From the NCBI GenBank assembly GCA_021797855.1, contig JAJZYX010000009.1, forward strand, positions 1-35,824: a stretch of DNA of 35,824 bases, in the 5' to 3' direction. This stretch comes from Thermoplasmata archaeon. Lineage in GTDB: Archaea; Thermoplasmatota; Thermoplasmata; Thermoplasmatales; GCA-001856825. The notes under the pieces are model-generated. The model ran no database searches and was not told where the DNA came from. It saw nothing but the letters and a program-made list of their open reading frames with translations. Made by a program: the position numbers and the translations under genes. Positions 7,063 through 15,520 of this stretch are shown here, one piece after another. Every line of letters begins with the position of its first letter. Position 1 is the first letter of the stretch.

Positions 7063-9031
7063 TTGGGCCCCCCGGATTGTTTTCCCTGTATATGGCCTCA
7101 TAATATGTGAGGTTGTACCCTTCATTTCCCAGGTAAGTCCAGTTGAGTTCGAAGAGGTAGGAAGTGCTGTTTCCGTTGACCGAACTGTTCTCAAACACTA
7201 GTTTGAAGGGTTGCTTGAAGAACTTGGTGAACGCAGACCCGTTAACTTGGATAGGGGGCTGATTGGGATTGAGGGAGCTGTTGAAGCCCCACACCCCGTA
7301 TCTAAGCATGTAGGTGTTGAGGAATACGTACCCAATGGGAGGGTATGACCCATTGTCACCGGTTATTTCATTGGTGGCATTTGTCCAGCTGGTTGAATTC
7401 CACAGGGTTGATATGTTGTTGAACGGGGAATAGAATCCGTAGGAATAGAGAAGTATCCCGATCTGGTGGTCTGTGGCCACAGAAAGGTTCCTGTTGCCCA
7501 CCTCCGCGAGATACTGAATGGTAGCGTTATCCTGGAGAGTAATTGCCTCCGTGTGCGAAGGTACAAATTCAGAAACCATCGGGTAACTAGCCACTCCCAT
7601 TAATAACACCAACGATACCGCAGCGATGACTATTACGTTTTCCAGCGGTCTCCTTGCGGACAAAGTTACCCGCCTCATCGTACTTACAGCTTTTCCCTTT
7701 GGGATTGTGACGACCGTTAAGCCAGCAGGGGTGTTAATGGCAATGGGGGTGCTCACATGCTGGGTACCGGTGTACTGCCGCTCTATTGTTCGCTTTCCCT
7801 GCCTCCTTTCATTACGGAAGTACCTGTACCAGTTTATTAGAACGTACCCGGCAATTACGCTAAACGGTTCAGAAAGGTATTCTATGTTCCTGGCAGGTAT
7901 CAAAACTGTATTTCTAGAGGCGAAGCTATACAGAAGGGAAAGCACAATTGCCATACTCCAGCCGAGGATTTCGAATACGTTGTTTTCAGCGAGAAAATAT
8001 TTGATTCCTATGACGGAGACTGAAATGAAAATGATGAATGGAAGCGAGATGAAGATTGCGTAGGCGGTGATGTACCCGGGCACAAATCCCGTTGCCCTGA
8101 GTATGAAGAACGATACAACGAGTAGAAATACCGCCAAGAATACAAGCCAAACATCCCTCCTAGGTGCAATCTCCAGCTTCAGTTTTGAAATGACACCAAT
8201 GGCATATCTTCTTAAGGTAGTGGAGTCGACTCTCCTTAGGATATAGAACATGCACAGAACCAAGGCATAGAAAAGGGACAGAACTGCACCGTATCCAAGG
8301 CCATGTATTGCCCTGGAGAAGAAGAGAACCATGTTTGGCACCCGGAGAAGAAGATACGCCATCATCAACGTTCCAGAGAGCTCTATTATCATCATGTCGG
8401 AGAGAATCTTGTCCTTCCACTTGGTGCTGAAGAGATTTACTCCGAAGACCATTCCTATGATTGAAATCAGGAAGAAGTAAGTTGAAAGTTGGTGGGACAG
8501 GACGAGCAGGACGATAGAAAATGAAAGGGGGATGAGGAATACCCTCTTCCTGTGGTAAGCGAGGAAGAAGTAGATCGATAGCAGGAGGAAAAAGTGACCG
8601 GTTGTGAGGTAATTCGGCTGGGATGTCTGGTACAGTTGGATTGGGCTAACCACAAGCAGGAAGGCTGCGAGGGAGGATGTTATCCTGTCAAGGCCAGCTT
8701 CCCTTGAGATGAGGTAGAGCAGGAAAGGTGTGAGCCCCCCAAGGATGGGTATGGAATAGTCAAGGGATGTGCTGATGGGGAGACCGGTTACGTAGTGAAC
8801 AGCATCAACAATCAAGTAAGTGACCGGGAAATACTGATACCCGTCAGACCCCCAAGGGGAATTCGGGGGGTATGCCAACGACTTGCTGCTTAGAAAGGCC
8901 TGGCTGAGGTAATAATAGATACCGTAATCGTTACCCCAAGCATAATAGAGGATGTTAGGGATGAGTCTTATCGCTATTCCAGCTATGATGATGGCGGAAA
9001 TTGCAATGATCTCCTCCCTCTTTAACTTCAT
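6893..9031 (-). CDS. Polytopic membrane protein, GT-C/oligosaccharyltransferase-like
   Basis: A 712-residue protein with about a dozen hydrophobic helices from residue 8 to about 500, then a soluble, sequon-rich C-terminal part. Near the N-terminus, after the first helix, it has YYAWGNDYGIYYY with an acidic Asp 35, the position where GT-C glycosyltransferases carry their catalytic acidic motif. That, and the long multi-helix-plus-soluble-tail layout, suggest a lipid-linked sugar or oligosaccharyl transferase, probably for surface glycoproteins. The canonical AglB/STT3 WWDYG signature is not visible, so this is not a confident AglB. The frame runs 170 bases into the convergent hps-rraA gene; this Ser/Pro-rich tail (about the last 56 residues) looks like antisense sequence. 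GGAAGGA before ATG 9031 is the likely ribosome-binding site. Confidence 0.65.
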   Translation of the reverse strand: MKLKREEIIAISAIIIAGIAIRLIPNILYYAWGNDYGIYYYLSQAFLSSKSLAYPPNSPWGSDGYQYFPVTYLIVDAVHYVTGLPISTSLDYSIPILGGLTPFLLYLISREAGLDRITSSLAAFLLVVSPIQLYQTSQPNYLTTGHFFLLLSIYFFLAYHRKRVFLIPLSFSIVLLVLSHQLSTYFFLISIIGMVFGVNLFSTKWKDKILSDMMIIELSGTLMMAYLLLRVPNMVLFFSRAIHGLGYGAVLSLFYALVLCMFYILRRVDSTTLRRYAIGVISKLKLEIAPRRDVWLVFLAVFLLVVSFFILRATGFVPGYITAYAIFISLPFIIFISVSVIGIKYFLAENNVFEILGWSMAIVLSLLYSFASRNTVLIPARNIEYLSEPFSVIAGYVLINWYRYFRNERRQGKRTIERQYTGTQHVSTPIAINTPAGLTVVTIPKGKAVSTMRRVTLSARRPLENVIVIAAVSLVLLMGVASYPMVSEFVPSHTEAITLQDNATIQYLAEVGNRNLSVATDHQIGILLYSYGFYSPFNNISTLWNSTSWTNATNEITGDNGSYPPIGYVFLNTYMLRYGVWGFNSSLNPNQPPIQVNGSAFTKFFKQPFKLVFENSSVNGNSTSYLFELNWTYLGNEGYNLTYYEAIYRENNPGGPISQPSPISQVSGQTKEYSPSLSPPSLYSPFPQHRLLYWSLPTPPLQVSQQRLSSRR

Positions 9032-9097
9032 TCCTTCCTTTAAATACTACGGCAATTTCTATTTTATCTTTTGCTTGGAGGAAGGGTAATTTGTGTA

Positions 9098-9110
9098 TTT
9101 TTATATATCT
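9098..9110 (+). promoter_or_regulatory. TATA box of the NAD kinase operon
   Basis: TTTTTATATATC lies about 27 bases before the ATG at 9132, matching a transcription start at or next to that ATG. NAD kinase itself begins 50 bases further on, so the transcript should begin with the short leader ORF. Confidence 0.55.
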
Positions 9111-9131
9111 GTAGTAGATTCCTCACCAACA

Positions 9132-9185
9132 ATGTTCAACCTCTTCGCGATAGCTTTCGGGATCAGGGGGGTGGCCGAGAGTTGA
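9132..9185 (+). CDS. Possible leader ORF overlapping the NAD kinase start
   Basis: A 17-codon frame (MFNLFAIAFGIRGVAES) opens with ATG at the position expected for a leaderless start from the TATA box at 9098-9110. Its TGA stop at 9183-9185 overlaps the TTG start of NAD kinase (TTGA). A GGGGGTGG ribosome-binding site for NAD kinase lies inside the short frame. This arrangement is what translational coupling would need. The peptide is too short for any homology argument and could be a chance frame. Confidence 0.4.
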   Translation: MFNLFAIAFGIRGVAES

Positions 9186-9988
9186 AGATAGGATTCGTGG
9201 CAAAACCAGAGTGCCCGAAGTGCACTGATTTAATTAGATTCCTAACAGCTTATCTCAAGGACAATGGTAACGATTTCCTCCTTGAGTCTGGGACTGCCAG
9301 GGAGATGAAGATGGACGGAGCGAAGGTTGAGAAGATGGACGTTGACGCCATAATAACCGTTGGGGGGGATGGCACGGCACTCTGGACACTTCAGAAGACA
9401 AATATCCCGATACTTCCCATAAACGTTGGGAGCCTGGCGTTCCTTTCGGAGGTAGACTCCTCAGGCGCCATAAACTGCATCAACAGGCTCCTTAGGGGGG
9501 AATACCGCGTGGAGGAAAGGGCGAGGATAAAGACAACTGTTAATTCAAGGAGGCTCCCTGATTCCTTGAACGAGGCGGTTCTCAAAACCATGATAATGTC
9601 GAAGATAAGGTGGTTTGGAGTGTATCTGGACAACGATTTCATTCACAATATCAGGGCCGATGGGATAATAATAGCCACGCCCACGGGGTCCACTTCTTAT
9701 TCCTTAAGCGTTGGAGGTCCGATACTTGATCCGAAGGTGAAGGGTTTCATCATCTCGTACATGGCCCCATTCAGCCTTAGCGCAAGGAGCATGGTCGTGC
9801 CATCACAGTCAACGATAAGAGTGGTAGCCCTCGACAAGGGAAAGAACATCATGCTCACTCTCGACGGTCAGGAGGGTATAGAGGTAGGCTTCCACGACGA
9901 GATGTTCTTCACTGAGAGCGAGCACCCTGCTAAGTTCATAAGGTTCAACTCCGATTTTTACAAGAATGCAAGGGAGAAAATGGGATGA
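9182..9988 (+). CDS. nadK: NAD kinase
   Basis: Phosphorylates NAD to NADP, the only known de novo route to NADP. From the TTG start at 9182 it is 268 residues. The GGDGT motif is at 61-65 with catalytic Asp 63, the NE motif at 130-131, and the glycine-rich ATPTGSTSYSLSVGGP at 165-180. The start gives the usual N-terminus MKIGFVAKP and is preceded by GGGGGTGG. The frame is open 111 bases further upstream, but that part overlaps the promoter and looks non-coding. The gene overlaps the next one by 4 bases (ATGA), so NAD kinase, JAMM protease and ComB-like phosphatase are one operon. Confidence 0.93.
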   Translation: MKIGFVAKPECPKCTDLIRFLTAYLKDNGNDFLLESGTAREMKMDGAKVEKMDVDAIITVGGDGTALWTLQKTNIPILPINVGSLAFLSEVDSSGAINCINRLLRGEYRVEERARIKTTVNSRRLPDSLNEAVLKTMIMSKIRWFGVYLDNDFIHNIRADGIIIATPTGSTSYSLSVGGPILDPKVKGFIISYMAPFSLSARSMVVPSQSTIRVVALDKGKNIMLTLDGQEGIEVGFHDEMFFTESEHPAKFIRFNSDFYKNAREKMG

Positions 9989-10347
9989 AGATAAGGAGAG
10001 GTGTAATCGAACTCGTCATGGAAAGTAGCAAGGACTCCCTGCCAAATGAATTTGCCGCACTCCTCAAGGCAAAGAGGGATGTGATTTATGAAATTGCCCT
10101 CCTCCCGGGAACAATATCAGGGGACAGAAGTGCGATAATGCAGCTATGGGCAAGGCCTCTGGACCTCGGTTACGTAGGAACGGTTCATTCTCATCCATCG
10201 GGGGTAATTTACCCGAGCGACGAAGACAGGAGCCTTTACTCTAAATTTGGGAACATTCATATCATAGTTGGGTATCCCTTCAACTTGTATTCATGGAGGG
10301 CCTTCAATAACGAGGGCTCGGAGATAACACTGGAAATGGTTCAATGA
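9985..10347 (+). CDS. JAMM/MPN+ domain metalloprotease (candidate desampylase)
   Basis: A 120-residue stand-alone JAMM domain. The zinc site is complete: Glu 22 in NEFAALL, His 68 and His 70 in HSHPSG, Ser 78 and Asp 81 in PSDED. Archaeal single-domain JAMM proteins of this size cleave isopeptide or linear bonds of ubiquitin-like SAMP proteins; others act on sulfur-carrier precursors. No ubiquitin-like or E1 gene is in the window, so the substrate is unknown. It overlaps the NAD kinase stop by 4 bases and its own stop overlaps the next start by 4 bases, which implies coupled translation of all three genes. Confidence 0.88.
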   Translation: MKIRRGVIELVMESSKDSLPNEFAALLKAKRDVIYEIALLPGTISGDRSAIMQLWARPLDLGYVGTVHSHPSGVIYPSDEDRSLYSKFGNIHIIVGYPFNLYSWRAFNNEGSEITLEMVQ

Positions 10348-10976
10348 TAAGGATCACAGATGGCAGGTACATCAGGAATGTTTACGGAACAGCGGTCGTG
10401 GCGGACATATTCAGGGCGACCTCAAACATTGTCGTTATGATCATGAAGGGGGCTGCCGAAGTAATTCCTGTTGACAACGTAAGTGATGCTTATGCGCTCA
10501 AGGAAAAGGGTTACATCCTCTTCGGGGAGGACAACCTTGAGCCAATAAAGGGTTTCGATTACGGTAACTCACCTACGGAAACGTTCAGTCTGGATCTTGA
10601 GGGAGCAAAGGTTGCTATCAAGACAACTAACGGGTCTGCAACGATTATCAGGGCTGGTGAAGGGGCGCTGATCGGTTCTTTCCTCAACATCAATTCACTT
10701 TCAAGGTACCTGAGGAACAAGGAGGTTCACATATTCCCCGCAAACCTTAAGAACGGAGTTTCAACAGAAGACAACGAGTTCGCCTATGCTCTTACGAAGA
10801 AAATTCTCGAACCAGGCTCCAATATAGAGGTCAACCTGCTTCGTGCAAAGAACGGAAACGGCAGCGCGCTCCTTAAGAAGTTCAACCTAGAGAAAGATAT
10901 AGATTTCTGTCTTCAGGTAGACTTTACCGATGTTATCCCCATTTACCGTCAGGGAAGGATAGTGAAGCTGCAGTGA
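10344..10976 (+). CDS. ComB-family protein (2-phosphosulfolactate phosphatase-like)
   Basis: A 210-residue protein of the ComB family. Family signatures visible are VVADIFRATSNIV (Asp 21), the FGED segment near 60, GFDYGNSP at 70-77 and the TTNGSAT stretch from 94. ComB removes phosphate from 2-phosphosulfolactate in coenzyme M biosynthesis in methanogens, but homologues occur in organisms without coenzyme M and their substrates are mostly unknown. Nothing methanogenic is seen here, so a different phosphatase role is likely. It starts inside the JAMM gene stop codon (ATGA) and ends directly against the stop of the convergent MFS gene, with no spacer. Confidence 0.82.
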   Translation: MIRITDGRYIRNVYGTAVVADIFRATSNIVVMIMKGAAEVIPVDNVSDAYALKEKGYILFGEDNLEPIKGFDYGNSPTETFSLDLEGAKVAIKTTNGSATIIRAGEGALIGSFLNINSLSRYLRNKEVHIFPANLKNGVSTEDNEFAYALTKKILEPGSNIEVNLLRAKNGNGSALLKKFNLEKDIDFCLQVDFTDVIPIYRQGRIVKLQ

Positions 10977-12221
10977 CTACTTTGATTTCTCCCTGAGAAA
11001 TATCAGAATACCTGCTATTACAACCAAGGAGGCTACGATGTAATCGATGTAGAAACCGAATCTCACAACTATAATCCCGGTTAGTGCAGAACCTATCACT
11101 GCACCGAAGCTCTGGACAGCGTTGTATGTCCCGGCAACCCTCCCTCTTTCCTCTGGCTTGGAAAGGTTCGATACTAGCGTCCCTGTTCCGACCGATATGA
11201 AAGCCCACAGTGCCCCAAGAAGGGAATATATGAGGAGAAGGCCGACGAACAAGAGCGGTTTGAAGGAGACAAATGCAACAAGCGCCACTGTCGAGGGGAA
11301 TATGACTATTCTTGAAATTATCGCAATCATTGCCACCTTCCTGTTGCCATATTTTGTGCACGTCAGCCCAGAGAATCCGAAGGTGATTGCGCCCAGAAGG
11401 TAGTTGCCAAGGTAGATGAGGAAGTATACCGACGACGATACCCCCAAGTTTGCTGTAAGCATTATGGGGAACTCAACGAAGAAAAGCTGGAACCCGGTCA
11501 TCATTATTAGGAATCCAACTATGATGTATTTGAGATCCTTCTCGAGTTCCCTGAAGTGAAAGTTGAAATGAATGATCTGGGATGGGAGGTATCTGACCCT
11601 TTCTATAACCCTGAATGTTCTTAACGGGACCTCGTCCCTCACCACCTTCTTCTTGCTTTCTTGAATATAGAGGTGGCCAAGGATGGCTGATAGGACGTAG
11701 AACACGAAGGACACCAGATACAGATACCTTAGAACATAGGGTTTGGGGAATGCGCCAGTGAAAGCAGCTGAAAACAGTACCCCTGCAATGTTTCCGTAGC
11801 TGTTGTACTGGGAGAATTTGGATATTTTCATCGACCAGTCTTTCCTTTCCGTCAGTTCCATTATTAGGACGGAGGAGACCGGAGTGACCGCGCTTCCGAA
11901 GAACCCGGAAAGGAACGACACCCCTATAAAATACTCGATGTTGAACGAAATGGAATACATCAGTGCCGTGACTGCTAGGGATATGAAGCCTATGTAGATG
12001 AATATCTTTCTCTTTCCAAGCCTGTCAGAGAGATTCCCCCAGAAGAAGAGGCCTATGATTGTTGCAATGGATGACACTATGACGAAAGCAGAATATTCAA
12101 CCGCCCCGCCGGCCAGAAGCTCTGTAATGAACAATGGCGCCAGCGGGCCGGTTATTCCTGCTGACGTATTCATCGGGAAATATGAAAGAAACCATCTGTC
12201 CCTTCCAGGGGGGTTGTTCAT
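10977..12221 (-). CDS. Major facilitator superfamily transporter
   Basis: A 414-residue membrane protein with about 12 hydrophobic helices in two halves separated by a charged central loop (near 195-230). The MFS loop 2-3 signature appears as GNLSDRLGKRKIF after helix 2, with a weaker repeat in the second half (GLTCTKYGNRKVA). Length is typical. The ATG at 12221 is preceded by a TATA-like GTTTAAATA about 32 bases upstream. It is convergent with the NAD kinase operon (stops adjacent) and divergent from a possible small ORF at 12289. Substrate is unknown; drug or metabolite export is the common role for such proteins. Confidence 0.85.
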   Translation of the reverse strand: MNNPPGRDRWFLSYFPMNTSAGITGPLAPLFITELLAGGAVEYSAFVIVSSIATIIGLFFWGNLSDRLGKRKIFIYIGFISLAVTALMYSISFNIEYFIGVSFLSGFFGSAVTPVSSVLIMELTERKDWSMKISKFSQYNSYGNIAGVLFSAAFTGAFPKPYVLRYLYLVSFVFYVLSAILGHLYIQESKKKVVRDEVPLRTFRVIERVRYLPSQIIHFNFHFRELEKDLKYIIVGFLIMMTGFQLFFVEFPIMLTANLGVSSSVYFLIYLGNYLLGAITFGFSGLTCTKYGNRKVAMIAIISRIVIFPSTVALVAFVSFKPLLFVGLLLIYSLLGALWAFISVGTGTLVSNLSKPEERGRVAGTYNAVQSFGAVIGSALTGIIVVRFGFYIDYIVASLVVIAGILIFLREKSK

Positions 12222-12288
12222 TCTTGGGTAATTTCTTGCAGTTATTTGTATTTAAACATAGATCGTATTTTAACTAGATATTTGCGTC

Positions 12289-12429
12289 TTGATTACCAAA
12301 GAACGGAGACTGCTGAACTCTTCGCCGCGTCTCGTCAACGAATCAACGATTGACGAGATTGCTGATTTCTACTCAAAATACGAAGCAATTCCCTGTCCTG
12401 TCAATTTGAAATGGAGGTATATAGAATAG
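12289..12429 (+). CDS. Possible small protein (46 residues)
   Basis: A TTG-started frame in the 260-base gap between the MFS and PfkB genes. The conceptual peptide has a protein-like composition (LVNESTIDEIADFYSKYEAI, then CPVNLKWRYIE) and no membrane segment. TATA-like sequence occurs around 12248-12259, which could also serve the divergent MFS gene. It contains a perfect 9-bp inverted repeat at 12330-12358. No homology is recognised, the start codon is weak, and a chance frame of this length is quite possible. Confidence 0.3.
   Translation: MITKERRLLNSSPRLVNESTIDEIADFYSKYEAIPCPVNLKWRYIE
12330..12358. repeat. Perfect 9-bp inverted repeat with 11-base spacer
   Basis: TCTCGTCAA and TTGACGAGA are exact complements separated by 11 bases. 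It could form an RNA hairpin or be a dimeric protein-binding site. It lies inside the possible small ORF between the MFS and PfkB kinase genes. Confidence 0.5.
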
Positions 12430-12481
12430 CTGATGCATCATACTGCAACTCTTCTCTCTTTATGCGCTCATTAAGCATCTC

Positions 12482-13297
12482 TTATTCGCAGTCCTTTTCC
12501 CAGTCCACCTCGCGGAGGGCTGAAATGCCTCCCCTGAGGTAAATGCCAGCGATCCAGTTGGCACACGCCACTGCCTTCTTCATCTCCATCCCTCTGTATA
12601 GTGCTGAGTACAGGCCGGCCCGGAAAGCGTCTCCCGCTCCGAGGGAGGAAACCTTCCCTATTCTCTCGGTTGGGATGAGCTCCTCCCTGTATATTGCCCC
12701 CCTCTCACCCAGAGTAACAATCGTTTTCTCATAGTCTATCCTTGCGAAGGATGAAAGGTAGTTGAACTCGTGTTCATTCAGCACCACAATATCTGCGATT
12801 CTCAACGCTTCCGAAAGCAGCTCCCTCTTCCATCTGTACTCTATTTCCTGACCCGGATCAAAAACATTGATGCTTGAGCTCTTCCTCATCAGTTTCAATA
12901 TCCATTCCGGGTTTGATGTGGCAAAATGGCAGTACTTCGTGTTGATTTCGTAATCCTTGCCTGGATGGTTCATCGGTCCCTGGTACATATAAGCTATCTG
13001 GTTCGTACCCGAGTCGACAATGTAGCAGATAGGCCCCTCCTCGTCGACGGTTTCAAGGTTCAGTTCTATATATTCACCCTTGAGCTGAGCCAGCAGGTCT
13101 TCGGGAAAGTTTCTGGAGATTCTTGATATCAGGGTGACAGGAGTTGAGAGCGCTGCCGAAAATCTTGCTATATTAGCCCCCGTTCCCCCAAGCCTTTTAT
13201 CAACTGAACGTACCTGCTCACTTCCAAACGTGGGTATGCGTTTGACGTCAAGAACCACATCTACGTTGATATGGCCAACAACGGTCAGGAAGCTCAT
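12482..13297 (-). CDS. PfkB-family carbohydrate/nucleoside kinase
   Basis: A 271-residue ribokinase-fold kinase. It starts VVGHINVDVV, has the KRLGGTGANIARF glycine pair at 37-38 and the GAGDAFRAGL motif with catalytic-base Asp 223 and the anion-hole glycines. It closely follows the layout of uncharacterised PfkB kinases of Thermoplasma as I remember them (GPICYI and YQGPM-type segments in the lid). Substrates in the family include sugars, nucleosides and pyridoxal. It begins 8 bases after pdxS on the same strand, so the two are almost certainly co-transcribed, which makes a B6-related substrate worth considering. It is short for a ribokinase (usually about 300). Confidence 0.85.
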   Translation of the reverse strand: MSFLTVVGHINVDVVLDVKRIPTFGSEQVRSVDKRLGGTGANIARFSAALSTPVTLISRISRNFPEDLLAQLKGEYIELNLETVDEEGPICYIVDSGTNQIAYMYQGPMNHPGKDYEINTKYCHFATSNPEWILKLMRKSSSINVFDPGQEIEYRWKRELLSEALRIADIVVLNEHEFNYLSSFARIDYEKTIVTLGERGAIYREELIPTERIGKVSSLGAGDAFRAGLYSALYRGMEMKKAVACANWIAGIYLRGGISALREVDWEKDCE

Positions 13298-13305
13298 TAA
13301 ACTAT

Positions 13306-14313
13306 TTACCAGCCCCTGCCCTGTATCTTCTCGGATGCCTCCATCTTCTCTACATCCCTTCCTTTCATCCCGGAAAGGCCCTTGCTCATCTCCACCATTA
13401 CTGATGGGTCATCCCATGCTGCAGTAGCCTGAACTATTGCGGAAGCCATCTTGCGTGGATTCGCACTCTTGAATATTCCACTTCCAACGAATATTCCGTC
13501 TACGCCGTGTTCCATCATCAGGACGGCATCGGCAGGGGTCGCAACCCCCCCGGCCGCGAAGTTCACTACCGGTAGCCTCTTTGCCCTCTTAATCTCCCTC
13601 AGAACCTCATGGATTCCAGCCTTTATCTCCCCGTACGTGTAGTTTCCGAATATCACGTCATTGTCTGTGACAACCTCCCTCCCGTAGAGTCCTCCCCTAA
13701 CTTCCCTTATGAGGTTTTCGTAACTCTTTGAAATGTTTAGCGTCATCTCCCAGAGCTCGTTCTCGTCAGCTAGCACTACCTCCTTGATTCCCTGGTTCAC
13801 CATTCTCACGTGCCTCACAGCCTCGATTATGTCTCCTGTACCTGCCTCCCCTTTAGTCCTGATCATGGCTGCACCCTCCCAGATCCTTCTCACTGCTTCC
13901 CCAAGATTCCTGGCGCCGCAGACAAACGGAATGGATATTTCTTTCTTGTAGACGTGGAAGTACGGATCAGCCGGCGTGAGGACCTCAGACTCATCGATCA
14001 TATCTATTCCAAGATTCTCCAGGGCCTTTGCCTCCGCGAGGTGCCCAATCCTCACCTTTGCCATCACCGGAATGGTCACAGCGTCCACGATTTCCTTTAT
14101 CTTCAGGGGGTCTGCCATCCTTGCAACTCCTCCTTCTGCCCTTATATCCGCCGGAACTCTCTCCAAGGCCATGACTGAAATTGCACCGGCCTCCTCAGCA
14201 ATCTTCGCCTGGTCGGCGTTGGTCACATCCATGATTACGCCCCCCTTTGTCATGTGGGCAAATCCCTTTTTGAGAAGGTCTGTACCATACTTAACATTGA
14301 TTTCAGCTGCCAT
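13306..14313 (-). CDS. pdxS: Pyridoxal 5'-phosphate synthase, synthase subunit PdxS
   Basis: Makes pyridoxal phosphate from ribose/ribulose 5-phosphate, glyceraldehyde 3-phosphate and ammonia supplied by PdxT. The family is unmistakable: [46 protein letters not shown] with Schiff-base Lys 86, [22 protein letters not shown] and the QGRGW C-terminus. ATG 14313 gives 335 residues, normal length, and a CATATATTTT box at 14335-14344 is 27 bases upstream, implying a leaderless mRNA. The frame is open another 96 bases upstream, but that part runs through the promoter. The glutaminase gene pdxT is not nearby. A PfkB kinase follows 8 bases downstream; purC is divergent. Confidence 0.95.
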   Translation of the reverse strand: MAAEINVKYGTDLLKKGFAHMTKGGVIMDVTNADQAKIAEEAGAISVMALERVPADIRAEGGVARMADPLKIKEIVDAVTIPVMAKVRIGHLAEAKALENLGIDMIDESEVLTPADPYFHVYKKEISIPFVCGARNLGEAVRRIWEGAAMIRTKGEAGTGDIIEAVRHVRMVNQGIKEVVLADENELWEMTLNISKSYENLIREVRGGLYGREVVTDNDVIFGNYTYGEIKAGIHEVLREIKRAKRLPVVNFAAGGVATPADAVLMMEHGVDGIFVGSGIFKSANPRKMASAIVQATAAWDDPSVMVEMSKGLSGMKGRDVEKMEASEKIQGRGW

Positions 14314-14334
14314 ACTATACCTATTACAATCTTC

Positions 14335-14344
14335 AAAATATATG
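14335..14344 (-). promoter_or_regulatory. TATA box of pdxS
   Basis: CATATATTTT on the minus strand, centred 27 bases before the pdxS ATG, which fits a leaderless transcript and fixes the start choice. Confidence 0.5.
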
Positions 14345-14455
14345 TTTCCAAATTTGAGGAAGGTTATACCAAAAAGGAAATGACGAGAAGGATATGCTGA
14401 GATTACCAAGTCATCGGGTGGGCGACGCGCTCCTTTCTCTTCCCTAGGAACGAAA

Positions 14456-14462
14456 GTTTAAT
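14456..14462 (+). promoter_or_regulatory. TATA-like box of purC
   Basis: GTTTAAT is centred 26 bases before the purC ATG at 14485. No ribosome-binding site is seen in between, which fits leaderless expression. Confidence 0.4.
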
Positions 14463-14484
14463 GTCTGTCCAAAGATAATGAATC

Positions 14485-15375
14485 ATGAAACTCATCAGGA
14501 AGGGGAAGGTCAAGGAAGTTTATGACCTCGGAGAAAAGCTGCTTTTTATCTTCACGGATCAAATTTCAGTTTTCGACAAGGTGATACCTTCCCTCGTCCC
14601 GGACAAGGGTGAGTCGCTTGCAAGGACATCAAACTACTGGTTCGAGATAGCTTCCAGAATTAACATACCCAATCACCTCCTGGAATTCAGGAACAAGAAG
14701 GAGATGGTAGTTAGGAAGTTCAAAATCATAGAGAGTGGAGCGACCAAAGATATGAAAAACTACCTTATCCCACTAGAGTTCATAGTAAGGTACTATGTGG
14801 CCGGCTCTCTGCTGGATAGGATCGAGAAAGGCAAAACCAAATTTCAGGACCTCGGATTCAGAAGCCCACCCAAGCACGGGGATAAGATACCTGAACCACT
14901 CTTTGAGATGACCACCAAGTTCGAAAAGACTGATAGGCTGCTTGACCTAAAAGAGGCGATGCAGATAGGCGGGCTAGGGAAGGAGGATGTGGAAAATATA
15001 GGGGAGATGATCTTCAAGATGGATGGAGAGATCAATAGGACCACCCTCGCAAGGGGTCTTATACACGCCGATGGAAAAAAGGAATTTGCCCTAGACGAAG
15101 AAAGGCGACCTGTTCTTGTTGACACCTTCGGGACTGCTGACGAGGATAGGTTCTGGGAGGCAGAAGAGTACGAAAAGAATGGAAATCTAGTGGAAAGAAG
15201 CAAGGAATTTGTGAGGCAGTACTACCGAAGAATCGGATATTACCAACTCCTGACAGAGGCCAGAAGCAAGGGGATTGAAGAACCTCCAATACCCGCCCTT
15301 CCACCCGAAATGATTTCAGAGACTTCAAAATTGTACAGGAACCTATTTGAAAGGATTACAGGGCAGAAGTGGTAG
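14485..15375 (+). CDS. purC: Phosphoribosylaminoimidazole-succinocarboxamide synthase
   Basis: Joins aspartate to CAIR with ATP to form SAICAR in purine synthesis. The 296-residue protein has the family landmarks in order: KGKVKEVYDLGEKLLFIFTD, ISVFDKVIPSLVPDKG, the IPLEFIVRYYVAGSLLDRI segment with GSL, PPKHGDKIPEPLFEMTTK, the IHADGKKEFALDE and VDTFGTADEDRFW motifs. Length fits the longer archaeal/eukaryotic-type enzyme. It stands alone; the pdxS gene is divergent with about 170 bases between, and a tRNA gene follows. No other pur genes are in the window. Confidence 0.95.
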   Translation: MKLIRKGKVKEVYDLGEKLLFIFTDQISVFDKVIPSLVPDKGESLARTSNYWFEIASRINIPNHLLEFRNKKEMVVRKFKIIESGATKDMKNYLIPLEFIVRYYVAGSLLDRIEKGKTKFQDLGFRSPPKHGDKIPEPLFEMTTKFEKTDRLLDLKEAMQIGGLGKEDVENIGEMIFKMDGEINRTTLARGLIHADGKKEFALDEERRPVLVDTFGTADEDRFWEAEEYEKNGNLVERSKEFVRQYYRRIGYYQLLTEARSKGIEEPPIPALPPEMISETSKLYRNLFERITGQKW

Positions 15376-15520
15376 GGGAAAGAAATTCCCGTAGACGAAT
15401 ATTATGGGAAGGGGATCTGAACCTGTCCCCTTCTGGCAGAGAAATGATGCCACGTGAGGCAGTCAAAAGACACGGAGCAGATGAAATGAGGTCAAATATC
15501 AACGCATAATTGTCAGATTC

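Noticed and set aside
7626-8063. A 145-codon plus-strand frame inside the membrane glycosyltransferase gene
   Set aside because: Antisense to clear transmembrane segments; no promoter or ribosome-binding site.
6893-9031. Calling the large membrane protein AglB (oligosaccharyltransferase)
   Set aside because: The WWDYG catalytic signature is not visible; only a general GT-C-like layout is supported.
9165-9182. GGGGTGGCCGAGAG resembles the 5' part of a leucine/serine tRNA
   Set aside because: No matching anticodon arm, T arm or acceptor 3' strand follows; the sequence continues into NAD kinase.
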